This document shows, in pieces, positions 7,535-14,310 of a stretch of 14,318 bases of DNA. The DNA is taken from NCBI GenBank assembly GCA_021835185.1, contig JAKBQO010000012.1:1-14318 (forward strand), in the 5' to 3' direction. The notes under the pieces were generated by a model. The model was not told where the DNA came from. It worked only from the letters and a program-made list of their open reading frames with translations, and searched no databases. A program made the translations under genes and the position numbers. This DNA is from Thermoplasmata archaeon (lineage in GTDB: Archaea > Thermoplasmatota > Thermoplasmata > Thermoplasmatales > Thermoplasmataceae). Within the stretch, counting starts at the first letter, position 1. Each line of letters starts with the position of its first letter.

Positions 7535-8212
7535 ATGAATAGTGTAGTTATATCACTGGGTGGATCAATAATATCAAAGGAAAGGCTCAATCTTAAATTA
7601 ATGGAAGAATTTTCAGAAACAATGAAATCTATTTCCACATACGACAAATTCGGCATTGTGGTGGGTGGTGGAAAGCTTGCCAGGACATATATATCTGACC
7701 TGAAGAAATACAATGTTAACGATAATATACTGGATGAAATCGGAATAAACGCTACCAGGATAAATGCCCTGGCGATGACAACATTCTTTGATGACGTAAA
7801 CTCTAAAATTCCCACAAATATCAACGACGCTGCTGAAATGCTCCATAATTACAGGTATGTTGTAATGGGTGGCACAGAGCCTGGACATACTACAGATACT
7901 GTATCAACACTTCTTGCAGAAAGAATCGGCTCAAAAGTACTTATAAATGCAACATCTGTTGATGGCGTTTACTCATCTGACCCGAAAATCGATAATGATG
8001 CAAAGAAATTCTCAAAACTTTCCTATAATGAGGCTATTTCATTATCCATTAAAAATTCTACCGGTGCAGGAACAAATGTGTTTATGGACATAACATCATT
8101 AACAATAGCAAAAAGGGCTGGAATAAAAATATTTGTTATAAACGGGTTTGATTTAAATGAATATAAAAATATATTGTATAATGAAAAATGTGGTGGTACA
8201 GTAATTTCCTGA
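7535..8212 (+). CDS. pyrH: UMP kinase, archaeal type
   Basis: Converts UMP to UDP in pyrimidine nucleotide synthesis, in the cytoplasm; a member of the amino-acid kinase fold rather than the P-loop kinases. The 225-residue length is that of archaeal UMP kinases. Visible blocks are SLGGSII (7-13), VVGGGKLAR (42-50), [12 protein letters not shown] (68-79), [12 protein letters not shown] (112-123) and [10 protein letters not shown] (141-150). These hold the phosphate-binding glycines and the UMP site of the family. It is divergent from aRF1 across a 42-base gap and its TGA is followed directly by the stop of the convergent ABC permease. Confidence 0.95.
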   Translation: MNSVVISLGGSIISKERLNLKLMEEFSETMKSISTYDKFGIVVGGGKLARTYISDLKKYNVNDNILDEIGINATRINALAMTTFFDDVNSKIPTNINDAAEMLHNYRYVVMGGTEPGHTTDTVSTLLAERIGSKVLINATSVDGVYSSDPKIDNDAKKFSKLSYNEAISLSIKNSTGAGTNVFMDITSLTIAKRAGIKIFVINGFDLNEYKNILYNEKCGGTVIS

Positions 8213-9016
8213 TTATCCACGTATTTCTTTGTTGGATATCACATAGGTAAGTACCAGCATAAAGACAGTCAATGCCAGCAATCCCATCATGTAAAGAAGT
8301 ACTGTGTGGGCTTCACTCGCACTTAATGTACCGTTTATTATCACCATTCTTATGGACTGTGCGGACCATGATACGGGGTTATACCTGGCAACATTTTCCA
8401 ACCAGCCAGCCATAAGGTCAGGTGGAAACATTGCGAAACTGGCAAACATAAGTGGCAGGTTTATCAGATTTACTATTCCAAATACGGACTCCATTTTTGT
8501 TGTCCTGACTGCTATGATGCTGAACAGGGATGAAAATATAAACGATATCATCAATACTGCTGAAACAAGCACTACAGCATCCATAGCTGTAAACCCATGT
8601 TCAATTTTCAACCCATCCGGTATCAGGAAGGCAACGACGAATAGTATTACAATCTGGACAAGTATTCTTGCCACCGATGAGAGGATCCTGGAAAATACTA
8701 TAGATGCCCTATTTATGGGTGCTATAAGGAACCTCTGCAGTATTCCAAGCCTTCTGTCCCATATTATGTTAATTCCTGAGAACATACCCGTAAACAGCCC
8801 TATAATTGTCAATATTCCTCCCATAAGATATGTTATATAGTTTGGCGCCCCCTCAAAGAACGCAGAACTTGCAGGCCCACCAAATTTTGCAATATCAAAG
8901 GCACTGCCGAACAGCACAATCCAGAATATAGGCTGAATCACACCAACCACAGCGGATATAGGGTTCCTGTACCATCTTTTCAGATCCCTTATAGTTAAAG
9001 GTATCAAGCCACCCAT
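8213..9016 (-). CDS. ABC-2 type exporter, permease subunit
   Basis: Membrane half of a DrrAB-like exporter. The 267 residues show six likely helices (about 22-40, 61-82, 110-133, 146-170, 178-197, 238-260). The cytoplasmic stretch after helix 2, WDRRLGILQRFLIAPINR (86-103), is the ABC-2 family signature that couples to the ATPase. It starts one base after the ATPase stop codon, with GGAGG 7 bases before its ATG lying in the last ATPase codons. The partner is therefore the gene just upstream. The substrate is not evident; drugs, lipids or sugar polymers are possible. Confidence 0.9.
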   Translation of the reverse strand: MGGLIPLTIRDLKRWYRNPISAVVGVIQPIFWIVLFGSAFDIAKFGGPASSAFFEGAPNYITYLMGGILTIIGLFTGMFSGINIIWDRRLGILQRFLIAPINRASIVFSRILSSVARILVQIVILFVVAFLIPDGLKIEHGFTAMDAVVLVSAVLMISFIFSSLFSIIAVRTTKMESVFGIVNLINLPLMFASFAMFPPDLMAGWLENVARYNPVSWSAQSIRMVIINGTLSASEAHTVLLYMMGLLALTVFMLVLTYVISNKEIRG

Positions 9017-9017
9017 T

Positions 9018-10001
9018 TTATCTCCTCCCCATCATTAATTTTGCATAATCGGTGTTTCCCGCTTCAGAATTTATATTTCTTCCGGTATACTCGATAAATA
9101 CCTCATCAAGTGACGGTTTGCGTATGCTTATAGCTTCTGGAGAAATTTCATTTTCCCCCAGGAACTTCATAAGCTTTGGCAGCACTTCATCTGAATTGTT
9201 TACCTTCATCCTCACATCTCCCGTTTCCATACGTTTTATTTCAAGTGATTCCGGGAATTTTTCCAGTTTGCTGTATTCATCATCATTTTTTACTTTTAAT
9301 GTTATAATATCACCCTTAAGGCTCTTCTTTAACTCATCTGATGTACCCGAAATTATTATTTTTCCATGGTCTATTATGGATAATTCATTTGCAAGTGCGT
9401 CCACCTCATCCAGATAATGGGATGTCAATATTATTGTTATATGGAATTCTTTCTGTACCGACCGGATATATTTCCAGAGGTTTTCCCTTGTGGTAACATC
9501 CAGCCCCAGTGTGGGTTCGTCCAGAAATAATACCTCTGGTGTATTCATTAATCCACATGCAAGTTCGAGCCTTTTTCTCATGCCGCCAGAATAATTCTCA
9601 GCATGCCTGTCCCGAACATCATATAAATCAACCATATGGAGAAGAACATCTATTCTTTCAAGGGCCTCTTTTTTCGGTATGCCGTATAAATCTGCAATCA
9701 ATTTAAGGTTCTCCCTCCCGCTTAGGTCTCCATCCGTTGTAAGATCCTGTGGCACCACACCGGTAATCTTTCTTATTTTCATTGAGTCCTTTGTTAAATC
9801 TAATCCGGCAATTTTAGCTGTACCGGATGTTGGAGTCAGGCTGCCTGTAAGCATTTTAATTAATGTTGATTTTCCTGCCCCGTTTTGCCCGAGCAGGCCG
9901 TATATCTGCCCTGATCCTATTTTCAAGCTGACGTTATCGACAGCAGTAACTTTTCCGTTAAATATCTTTGTCAATTTGTCTATTTCTATGCTATAATCCA
10001 T
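9018..10001 (-). CDS. ABC-2 type exporter, ATPase subunit
   Basis: Nucleotide-binding half of the exporter. From the ATG at 10001 (327 aa) it has Walker A GQNGAGKST (38-46), Q-loop Gln85, signature YSGGMRKR (137-144), Walker B VLFLDEP (157-163) and switch His195. The C-terminal PSLDEVFIEYTGR (296-308) is typical of DrrA-type ATPases. A GTG at 10010 in the same frame gives three more residues, but AAGGAG would then touch the start. The ATG at 10001 has the normal 8-base spacing and is preferred, leaving 5 bases between the padR stop and this start. Middle gene of a padR-ATPase-permease operon, so its level is probably set by the PadR regulator. Confidence 0.93.
   Translation of the reverse strand: MDYSIEIDKLTKIFNGKVTAVDNVSLKIGSGQIYGLLGQNGAGKSTLIKMLTGSLTPTSGTAKIAGLDLTKDSMKIRKITGVVPQDLTTDGDLSGRENLKLIADLYGIPKKEALERIDVLLHMVDLYDVRDRHAENYSGGMRKRLELACGLMNTPEVLFLDEPTLGLDVTTRENLWKYIRSVQKEFHITIILTSHYLDEVDALANELSIIDHGKIIISGTSDELKKSLKGDIITLKVKNDDEYSKLEKFPESLEIKRMETGDVRMKVNNSDEVLPKLMKFLGENEISPEAISIRKPSLDEVFIEYTGRNINSEAGNTDYAKLMMGRR
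9024..9028 (-). promoter_or_regulatory. Ribosome binding site of the ABC permease
   Basis: GGAGG on the minus strand, 7 bases before the ATG at 9016, within the final codons of the ATPase gene. Confidence 0.75.
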
Positions 10002-10006
10002 ATTAT

Positions 10007-10423
10007 TCACTCCTTATTTTTAATTTTTCTTGAAATTTCGCCTATCTCTTCTATAATAGTTTCCTGATTTTCCCTTATATAGCTTTTGTCTGATTCCTTT
10101 ATTGTGGAAATCAAATCACGTACAGCCTTTCTTAGATTTCTGAAGAATAGTTTATTATCCATAAAATTCGATATAAGCTTTTCATAGTTTTCCCGGTTGT
10201 TTGACCTGTATTTTTTTCCTTCCTCTGTTATTATATATCCATCAATGGTTTTTTTTATATAACCTGCTTTTAATAACCTGTCTATTGCTGGATATATCAT
10301 ACCTGTGCTGGGTTTATACTCAATATCAAATTTTCCCACTATGCCTTTTATGATTCTGTAAGGTTTTTTAGGGCTTTCTGAAACCTGTTCAAGTATAAGC
10401 ATATCAGATAAATGGTATCTCAT
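10007..10423 (-). CDS. PadR-family transcriptional regulator
   Basis: A 138-residue winged-helix protein. The DNA-binding domain (about 1-75) shows the PadR pattern: helix MLILEQVSES, then PYRIIKGI, the recognition region GMIYPAIDRLLKAGYIKK (41-58) and the wing with TEEGKKY (66-72). Residues 76-136 are a charged helical tail of the kind that forms the dimer. PadR repressors often sit beside the exporter genes they control and lose DNA on binding the compound exported. As first gene of the exporter operon it is probably autoregulated. A dyad beside its TATA box is the obvious candidate operator. Ligand unknown. Confidence 0.9.
   Translation of the reverse strand: MRYHLSDMLILEQVSESPKKPYRIIKGIVGKFDIEYKPSTGMIYPAIDRLLKAGYIKKTIDGYIITEEGKKYRSNNRENYEKLISNFMDNKLFFRNLRKAVRDLISTIKESDKSYIRENQETIIEEIGEISRKIKNKE
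10010..10015 (-). promoter_or_regulatory. Ribosome binding site that decides the ATPase start
   Basis: AAGGAG on the minus strand forms the last two codons of padR and lies 8 bases before the ATG at 10001. It argues against the in-frame GTG at 10010. Confidence 0.75.
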
Positions 10424-10441
10424 GAATCTATAATATTGAAA

Positions 10442-10454
10442 GTGTATATATATG
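10442..10454 (-). promoter_or_regulatory. TATA box of the padR-ABC operon
   Basis: CATATATATACAC on the minus strand, centred about 25 bases before the ATG at 10423. Confidence 0.55.
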
Positions 10455-10474
10455 TATCTTTTTAGAAAAAGATA
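10455..10474. promoter_or_regulatory. 9-base inverted repeat, candidate PadR operator
   Basis: Arms TATCTTTTT and AAAAAGATA are exact reverse complements separated by two bases. The dyad sits directly upstream of the padR TATA box, where the TFB recognition element lies, and begins one base after the stop of the sugar kinase. A two-base loop is too small for an RNA hairpin, so protein binding is the better reading. Termination of the kinase mRNA is an alternative. Confidence 0.45.
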
Positions 10475-11446
10475 TTACTTAATAAAAAGCAAGTCTCTCT
10501 CTGACTGTGAAAGCAAATCGATTTTCTCTTCCATCTGTGATACAAAGGAATCTCTCACTTCACTGCTTCTGGAGCCAAGCAACCTCATAGCATTCCCTAT
10601 TGCAACATGATACCCATAAAAAATTTTAATTCCATTATACTCCCGGTGAAGCAGTTCCCTTATTGTTCTGGATTGCATAACCCCTCCTATGGATCCCACC
10701 GCCACCGGCTTTTCAAAATTTTTTTTCATACCATCTATCATTAATTTTATCTCGTTAAAAGCCATGTAAAGCACATTCTCTGAAATCTTATCGCCCTTTT
10801 CAGCCTCTGTGTCGACATCCATTGCCAGTGAAGCCATGACTCTTTTATTAAAATGCGCTTCCAGATCGGCAACAAGGTCACGGAGCGGAAGTTTGAAATG
10901 TTCCTGCAATTTCTCAATAAGTGATGTTTTTCCTATAATGCCATCATAGCTTTTTTCAGCCATTTCTATTCCATTCCTTGCAATCCAGTAACCGGAAGCA
11001 ACATCATCCGTAAGGTAACTCCATCCGCCAATCCTGTTAACTTTCCCATCTTTAATATAAGCTCCAACGGAACCGGTGCCCAGTGCAGTAACTATTCCAT
11101 CATCGCCCATTGTAACAAGGTATACTGCAGCCTCTCCATCATTTGTTATTATAGCTTTTCCATCGGATATGGCTTCAATAGACTTTACAATTGATTTAAT
11201 CTCCTCTGTGTATGCAATAGAATCGCCATATCCAGCTATTCCATAAATAGAACCGGTGATGGAAACGCTTCCAGCCATCTTTTCAGCATTTTTAATAGCT
11301 TTTAAAATATTTTTTCTTGAAGTTGATGCTGTAACACTGCGGACATTGCTCGGGCCGGCAACTCCAAATCCAGCAAGTCTGTAATTCTTCTCATCCACTA
11401 TTATGGCGGCAGTTTTTGTTCCTCCACCATCTACTGAAAGTATCAT
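10475..11446 (-). CDS. BadF/BadG-type sugar kinase (possible 2-keto-3-deoxygluconate kinase or N-acetylglucosamine kinase)
   Basis: A kinase of the actin/hexokinase/Hsp70 fold. From the ATG at 11446 (323 aa) the phosphate-1 loop DGGGTKT is at 6-12, the likely catalytic Asp in TNDGEAA at 103, the phosphate-2 loop LGTGSVGAY at 122-130, GGWSYLTDDVASGYWI at 140-155, and the adenosine motif VGSIGG at 250-255. The layout is that of N-acetylglucosamine kinases. However, Thermoplasma and Picrophilus 2-keto-3-deoxygluconate kinase, of the branched Entner-Doudoroff pathway, is reported to belong to this same family, so that role is plausible. The sequence alone does not decide. An ATG at 11467 would add seven residues and overlap the TATA-like box, so 11446 is preferred. 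It seems to be a single-gene unit. Confidence 0.85.
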   Translation of the reverse strand: MILSVDGGGTKTAAIIVDEKNYRLAGFGVAGPSNVRSVTASTSRKNILKAIKNAEKMAGSVSITGSIYGIAGYGDSIAYTEEIKSIVKSIEAISDGKAIITNDGEAAVYLVTMGDDGIVTALGTGSVGAYIKDGKVNRIGGWSYLTDDVASGYWIARNGIEMAEKSYDGIIGKTSLIEKLQEHFKLPLRDLVADLEAHFNKRVMASLAMDVDTEAEKGDKISENVLYMAFNEIKLMIDGMKKNFEKPVAVGSIGGVMQSRTIRELLHREYNGIKIFYGYHVAIGNAMRLLGSRSSEVRDSFVSQMEEKIDLLSQSERDLLFIK

Positions 11447-11465
11447 ACGTCCATGAGCAAATAGC

Positions 11466-11475
11466 ATTTAAAAAG
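11466..11475 (-). promoter_or_regulatory. TATA box of the sugar kinase gene
   Basis: CTTTTTAAAT on the minus strand, centred about 25 bases before the ATG at 11446. It overlaps the alternative start at 11467, which argues against that start. Confidence 0.5.
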
Positions 11476-11524
11476 ATTTTGTATTATCACATAATTTACG
11501 AAATTAGTAGAAATAATACGAAAA

Positions 11525-11538
11525 TTTTATTTATTAAA
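11525..11538 (+). promoter_or_regulatory. TATA box of the homocitrate synthase gene
   Basis: TTTTATTTATTAAA, centred about 25 bases before the ATG at 11556. No Shine-Dalgarno sequence precedes the ATG. Confidence 0.55.
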
Positions 11539-11555
11539 TGAGCATATAGAACACT

Positions 11556-12674
11556 ATGCCTTTAAAAGTTGGAATACTGGATTCAACACTCAGGGAGGGT
11601 GAACAAACTCCCGGGGTGCTTTTCAATAAAAATCAGCGAATAGAAATTGCGCAACTTCTATCAGATGCACATGTTGCAATGATTGAAGCAGGTCACCCAC
11701 TGGTCTCGCCTGATATTTACTCTGCTATAAAAGAAATAATGGATATGAAAGCTTCCGGGATGATCAATTCAGAGATAATTGCGCATAGCCGTGCTGTCAA
11801 TTCTGATATCGATTCCGCAGCATCGCTTGGCGTTGATAGGATAGCAATATTCTACGGTGTAAGTGATATACATCTGGATAACAAAACACACAGGAGCCGC
11901 ACAGAGGCACTGGATATAATATATGATTCAATAAGTTATGCTTCCTCGACAGGGATACCCGTAAGATTTACCGCAGAGGATGCTTCCAGGACCGATATAA
12001 ACTTTTTGAGGAATGTGGTAAGGACAGCTGTGGATGCAGGGGCAGACAGGGTTTCAATAGCAGATACTCTTGGAATACTGACCCCGGAGAAAACGGCATA
12101 TATATTCAATAATTTAAGTGATATAAAAGGTGTTGAATACGATTTCCACGGGCACAATGACATGGGAATGGCACTTGCAAATGGACTGGCTGCTGCAGAA
12201 TCCGGCGCTACCATCATACATTCCACTGTTAACGGCCTGGGTGAAAGGGTTGGAATAATCCCGACACAGGCCCTTGGTGTGCTGTTGAATTACCATTTAG
12301 GTGTGGATGCCATAAACCTTCTTTCACTTAAACCTCTTTCTGAACTTATTGAAAAATACAGTGGAATTACAATGCCACCTAATTATCCGGTAACCGGATC
12401 CACTGCCTTTACACATAAATCGGGGGTGCATGTAGACGGAATAATAAGAAATCCAGGAACATATGAGTTCATGGATCCTTCAAGGCTTGGCTTGCAGCAT
12501 TCTTTCACCATAGACAAATATTCAGGAAAACACGCACTGCGTGAAAAGCTGGCAAATATGGGAATCAACGCAGATGATAATAAAATATCATATATGCTGG
12601 AGAAAATTAAGAATAATAATATGGTTTACAGTGAGGATGACCTGAAAGAAATAGCAAATTCAGACAATCAATGA
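11556..12674 (+). CDS. hcs: Homocitrate synthase (LysS type, aminoadipate lysine pathway)
   Basis: Condenses acetyl-CoA with 2-oxoglutarate to homocitrate, the first step of lysine synthesis by the aminoadipate route. The 372-residue TIM barrel has the DRE-TIM metallolyase motif DSTLREGEQ (9-17), metal-binding HGHND (198-202), the VNGLGERVG block (225-233) and HKSGVHVDG (287-295). Segments such as MIEAGHP, FYGVSDIHL and KYSGKHALR resemble my recollection of Sulfolobus and Thermus homocitrate synthases. The length (about 375) lacks the C-terminal regulatory domain of 2-isopropylmalate and citramalate synthases, which argues against those. Some members of this branch also accept other 2-oxoacids. 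No other lysine gene is visible nearby. Its last 15 bases overlap the end of convergent arsB. Confidence 0.82.
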   Translation: MPLKVGILDSTLREGEQTPGVLFNKNQRIEIAQLLSDAHVAMIEAGHPLVSPDIYSAIKEIMDMKASGMINSEIIAHSRAVNSDIDSAASLGVDRIAIFYGVSDIHLDNKTHRSRTEALDIIYDSISYASSTGIPVRFTAEDASRTDINFLRNVVRTAVDAGADRVSIADTLGILTPEKTAYIFNNLSDIKGVEYDFHGHNDMGMALANGLAAAESGATIIHSTVNGLGERVGIIPTQALGVLLNYHLGVDAINLLSLKPLSELIEKYSGITMPPNYPVTGSTAFTHKSGVHVDGIIRNPGTYEFMDPSRLGLQHSFTIDKYSGKHALREKLANMGINADDNKISYMLEKIKNNNMVYSEDDLKEIANSDNQ

Positions 12675-13949
12675 CATTATGTAAAGTGAAAGCAGTGTAA
12701 AAAACAGTACAGGCACAGCAAGGATAAACCCCGTTTTCATATAATAGGAGAAGGAAATCTTTATGGAATTTTTCCTTTCAAGGGTATATAGCCATAGAAG
12801 TGTGGCAAGTGACCCTATAGGCGTAAATTTCGGCCCTATGTCATTGCCTATTATATTGGCATACATAAGCAATCCGGGATGTGCTATCCCCGATATTGCT
12901 ATATCGCCTATCATGACCGATGGCATATTGTTCATGAATGCCGCATTCATGGCAAAGAAGAACCCTGTTGTAATTATGGGGAATGGGCCAGGGAGCGAGG
13001 AAAAGTAATTCAATATAACAATGTATATAGAATCGAGCCCATTGCTGCTTACGCCGAATACTATTATGTACATTCCAAGTGAAAACAAAACAACCTGCCA
13101 CGGGGCAATTTTTATAACATGGTTTGCATCTATTCTCCCGCCAAGTCTGGCAACAATATAAAATATCAGTGCAAAAGGCATCGCAATAAAGGAAATTGGG
13201 ACTCCTATGAACCCTGATAGAAAGTAAAGAACCATAAGGAGTACTGTGGCTGGAAATGCCATCAGGAATATTCTTCTATCCTTTATGAATGAAGAAGGTT
13301 TTACTGCAGGGTCAGTGTGAAAATCATCCCTTATATTTTTGCGATAGTATATATACAGCACAAACAGGCTGGAGACAACAGATACTATGTCCGGGATAAG
13401 CATAATTTCAGTATACCTTGAAAACGTTATATGGAAGTATCCAGCAGTTACCAGGTTGACAAGGTTGCTGACAATAAATGGTATGCTGGCAGTATCTGCA
13501 ATAAAACCTGTTGCCATAATAAACGGGAGTATCCTGTTTTTTGAGAAATTTGACCTGTAAAGGATTGCATAGACTATAGGTGTAAGTATAAGCGCGGTAC
13601 CATCATTTGCAAAAATTGCGGATATGCCGGAACCCAGGAGAATTATAAGCATAAATAATTTTTTTCCATTCCCCCTTGAATACAGTGCCATTTTGTAGGC
13701 AATAAATTCAAAGAATCCTGCTTCATCCAGTATCAGTGAAATTATAATAACAGAGATAAATGTAAAAGTGGCATTCCAGACTATATCCCATACTGTTATT
13801 ATATCATGTAAAGTTGAAATTCCCAGGATAATGGTAACAACTGCACCTGCCAGTGCAGAGTATCCAATGCCTATATTTTTCGGCTTTTTAAGTACAAGTA
13901 CCAGTGTGATGGCGAATATGAGAAGTGCCAGGTAAAATAATAATGTCAT
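12660..13949 (-). CDS. arsB: ArsB arsenite efflux permease
   Basis: Exports As(III), and often Sb(III), across the membrane using the proton gradient. The 429 residues match the length of E. coli ArsB, and the same blocks occur in order: IVWNATFTFISVIIISLILDE (start near 57), IFANDGTALILTPI (112-125), GFIADTAS (148-155), APWQVVLFSLGMY (282-294), NNMPSVMIG (340-348) and GPKFTPIGSLATLLWL (372-387). About 12 helices are expected. There is no Cys, so transport cannot depend on thiols. The start overlaps the arsR stop as ATGA, with no clear Shine-Dalgarno sequence, which suggests translation by reinitiation. No arsA ATPase gene follows, so ArsB would act as a secondary carrier. The closeness to bacterial ArsB suggests a mobile gene history. 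Confidence 0.95.
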   Translation of the reverse strand: MTLLFYLALLIFAITLVLVLKKPKNIGIGYSALAGAVVTIILGISTLHDIITVWDIVWNATFTFISVIIISLILDEAGFFEFIAYKMALYSRGNGKKLFMLIILLGSGISAIFANDGTALILTPIVYAILYRSNFSKNRILPFIMATGFIADTASIPFIVSNLVNLVTAGYFHITFSRYTEIMLIPDIVSVVSSLFVLYIYYRKNIRDDFHTDPAVKPSSFIKDRRIFLMAFPATVLLMVLYFLSGFIGVPISFIAMPFALIFYIVARLGGRIDANHVIKIAPWQVVLFSLGMYIIVFGVSSNGLDSIYIVILNYFSSLPGPFPIITTGFFFAMNAAFMNNMPSVMIGDIAISGIAHPGLLMYANIIGNDIGPKFTPIGSLATLLWLYTLERKNSIKISFSYYMKTGFILAVPVLFFTLLSLYIMSLIV

Positions 13950-14263
13950 TTGTCGTTGTTATCGCATTCTACACAATTGCATGCTAAATCTAATTTATTT
14001 CCTGCATTTTCAGTAACACGGAGAACATCTTCCAGTAACGTGTCAGATATGGAGTATATAATATTCTTCCCGGACTTCCTGCTTATGGTCATCCCATTTT
14101 CCCGGAGTTCCTTTAACTTGTGGGATATTAATGGCTGTTCAATATTAAGTGCGTTGACAATATCAGACACAGGCATATCTTTTTCAGATAATAATTTCAT
14201 AATATGCAGCCTTATTTCATCTGACAGCATTTTATATATGTTAACATCCCTGATTTTTTCCAT
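13946..14263 (-). CDS. arsR: ArsR-family As(III)-responsive repressor
   Basis: A winged-helix repressor of the ArsR/SmtB family, 105 aa from the ATG at 14263. The helix-turn-helix is MPVSDIVNALNIEQPLISHK (30-49), followed by the wing (about 55-72, SRKSGKNIIYSI). The classical ELCVCDL metal site in the recognition helix is absent. Instead three cysteines cluster at the C-terminus (95, 97, 100, in ACNCVEC), much like the C-terminal As(III) site of Acidithiobacillus ferrooxidans ArsR. An upstream ATG at 14302 would add 13 residues, including one Cys, but would place the TATA-like box inside the gene. Its stop overlaps the arsB start by 4 bases. It very probably represses its own operon and lets go on binding As(III) or Sb(III). 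Confidence 0.93.
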   Translation of the reverse strand: MEKIRDVNIYKMLSDEIRLHIMKLLSEKDMPVSDIVNALNIEQPLISHKLKELRENGMTISRKSGKNIIYSISDTLLEDVLRVTENAGNKLDLACNCVECDNNDK

Positions 14264-14276
14264 CTGGCAAGTTATC

Positions 14277-14310
14277 AAATACATATATAAATAATATTTC
14301 ATATGTAATT
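14277..14310. promoter_or_regulatory. Imperfect inverted repeat at the arsR promoter, candidate operator
   Basis: AAATACATAT (14277-14286) and ATATGTAATT (14301-14310) are reverse complements at 9 of 10 positions, with 14 bases between. The left arm covers the arsR TATA-like box, so a dimer bound here would block TBP/TFB. The arms are AT-rich, so chance is possible. Confidence 0.4.
14282..14290 (-). promoter_or_regulatory. TATA box of the arsRB operon
   Basis: TTATATATG on the minus strand, centred about 23 bases before the ATG at 14263. Confidence 0.5.

Noticed and set aside
10002..10010. GTG start of the ABC ATPase overlapping padR by 4 bases
   Set aside because: AAGGAG would be directly against the GTG, while the ATG at 10001 has normal 8-base spacing.
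10455..10474. Rho-independent type terminator after the sugar kinase
   Set aside because: The inverted repeat leaves a two-base loop, too small for a stable hairpin, and no T-run follows on the minus strand. An operator fits better.
14264..14302. Longer ArsR start at 14302 with an extra Cys
   Set aside because: The TATA-like box would fall inside the gene, and the family N-terminus fits the 14263 start.
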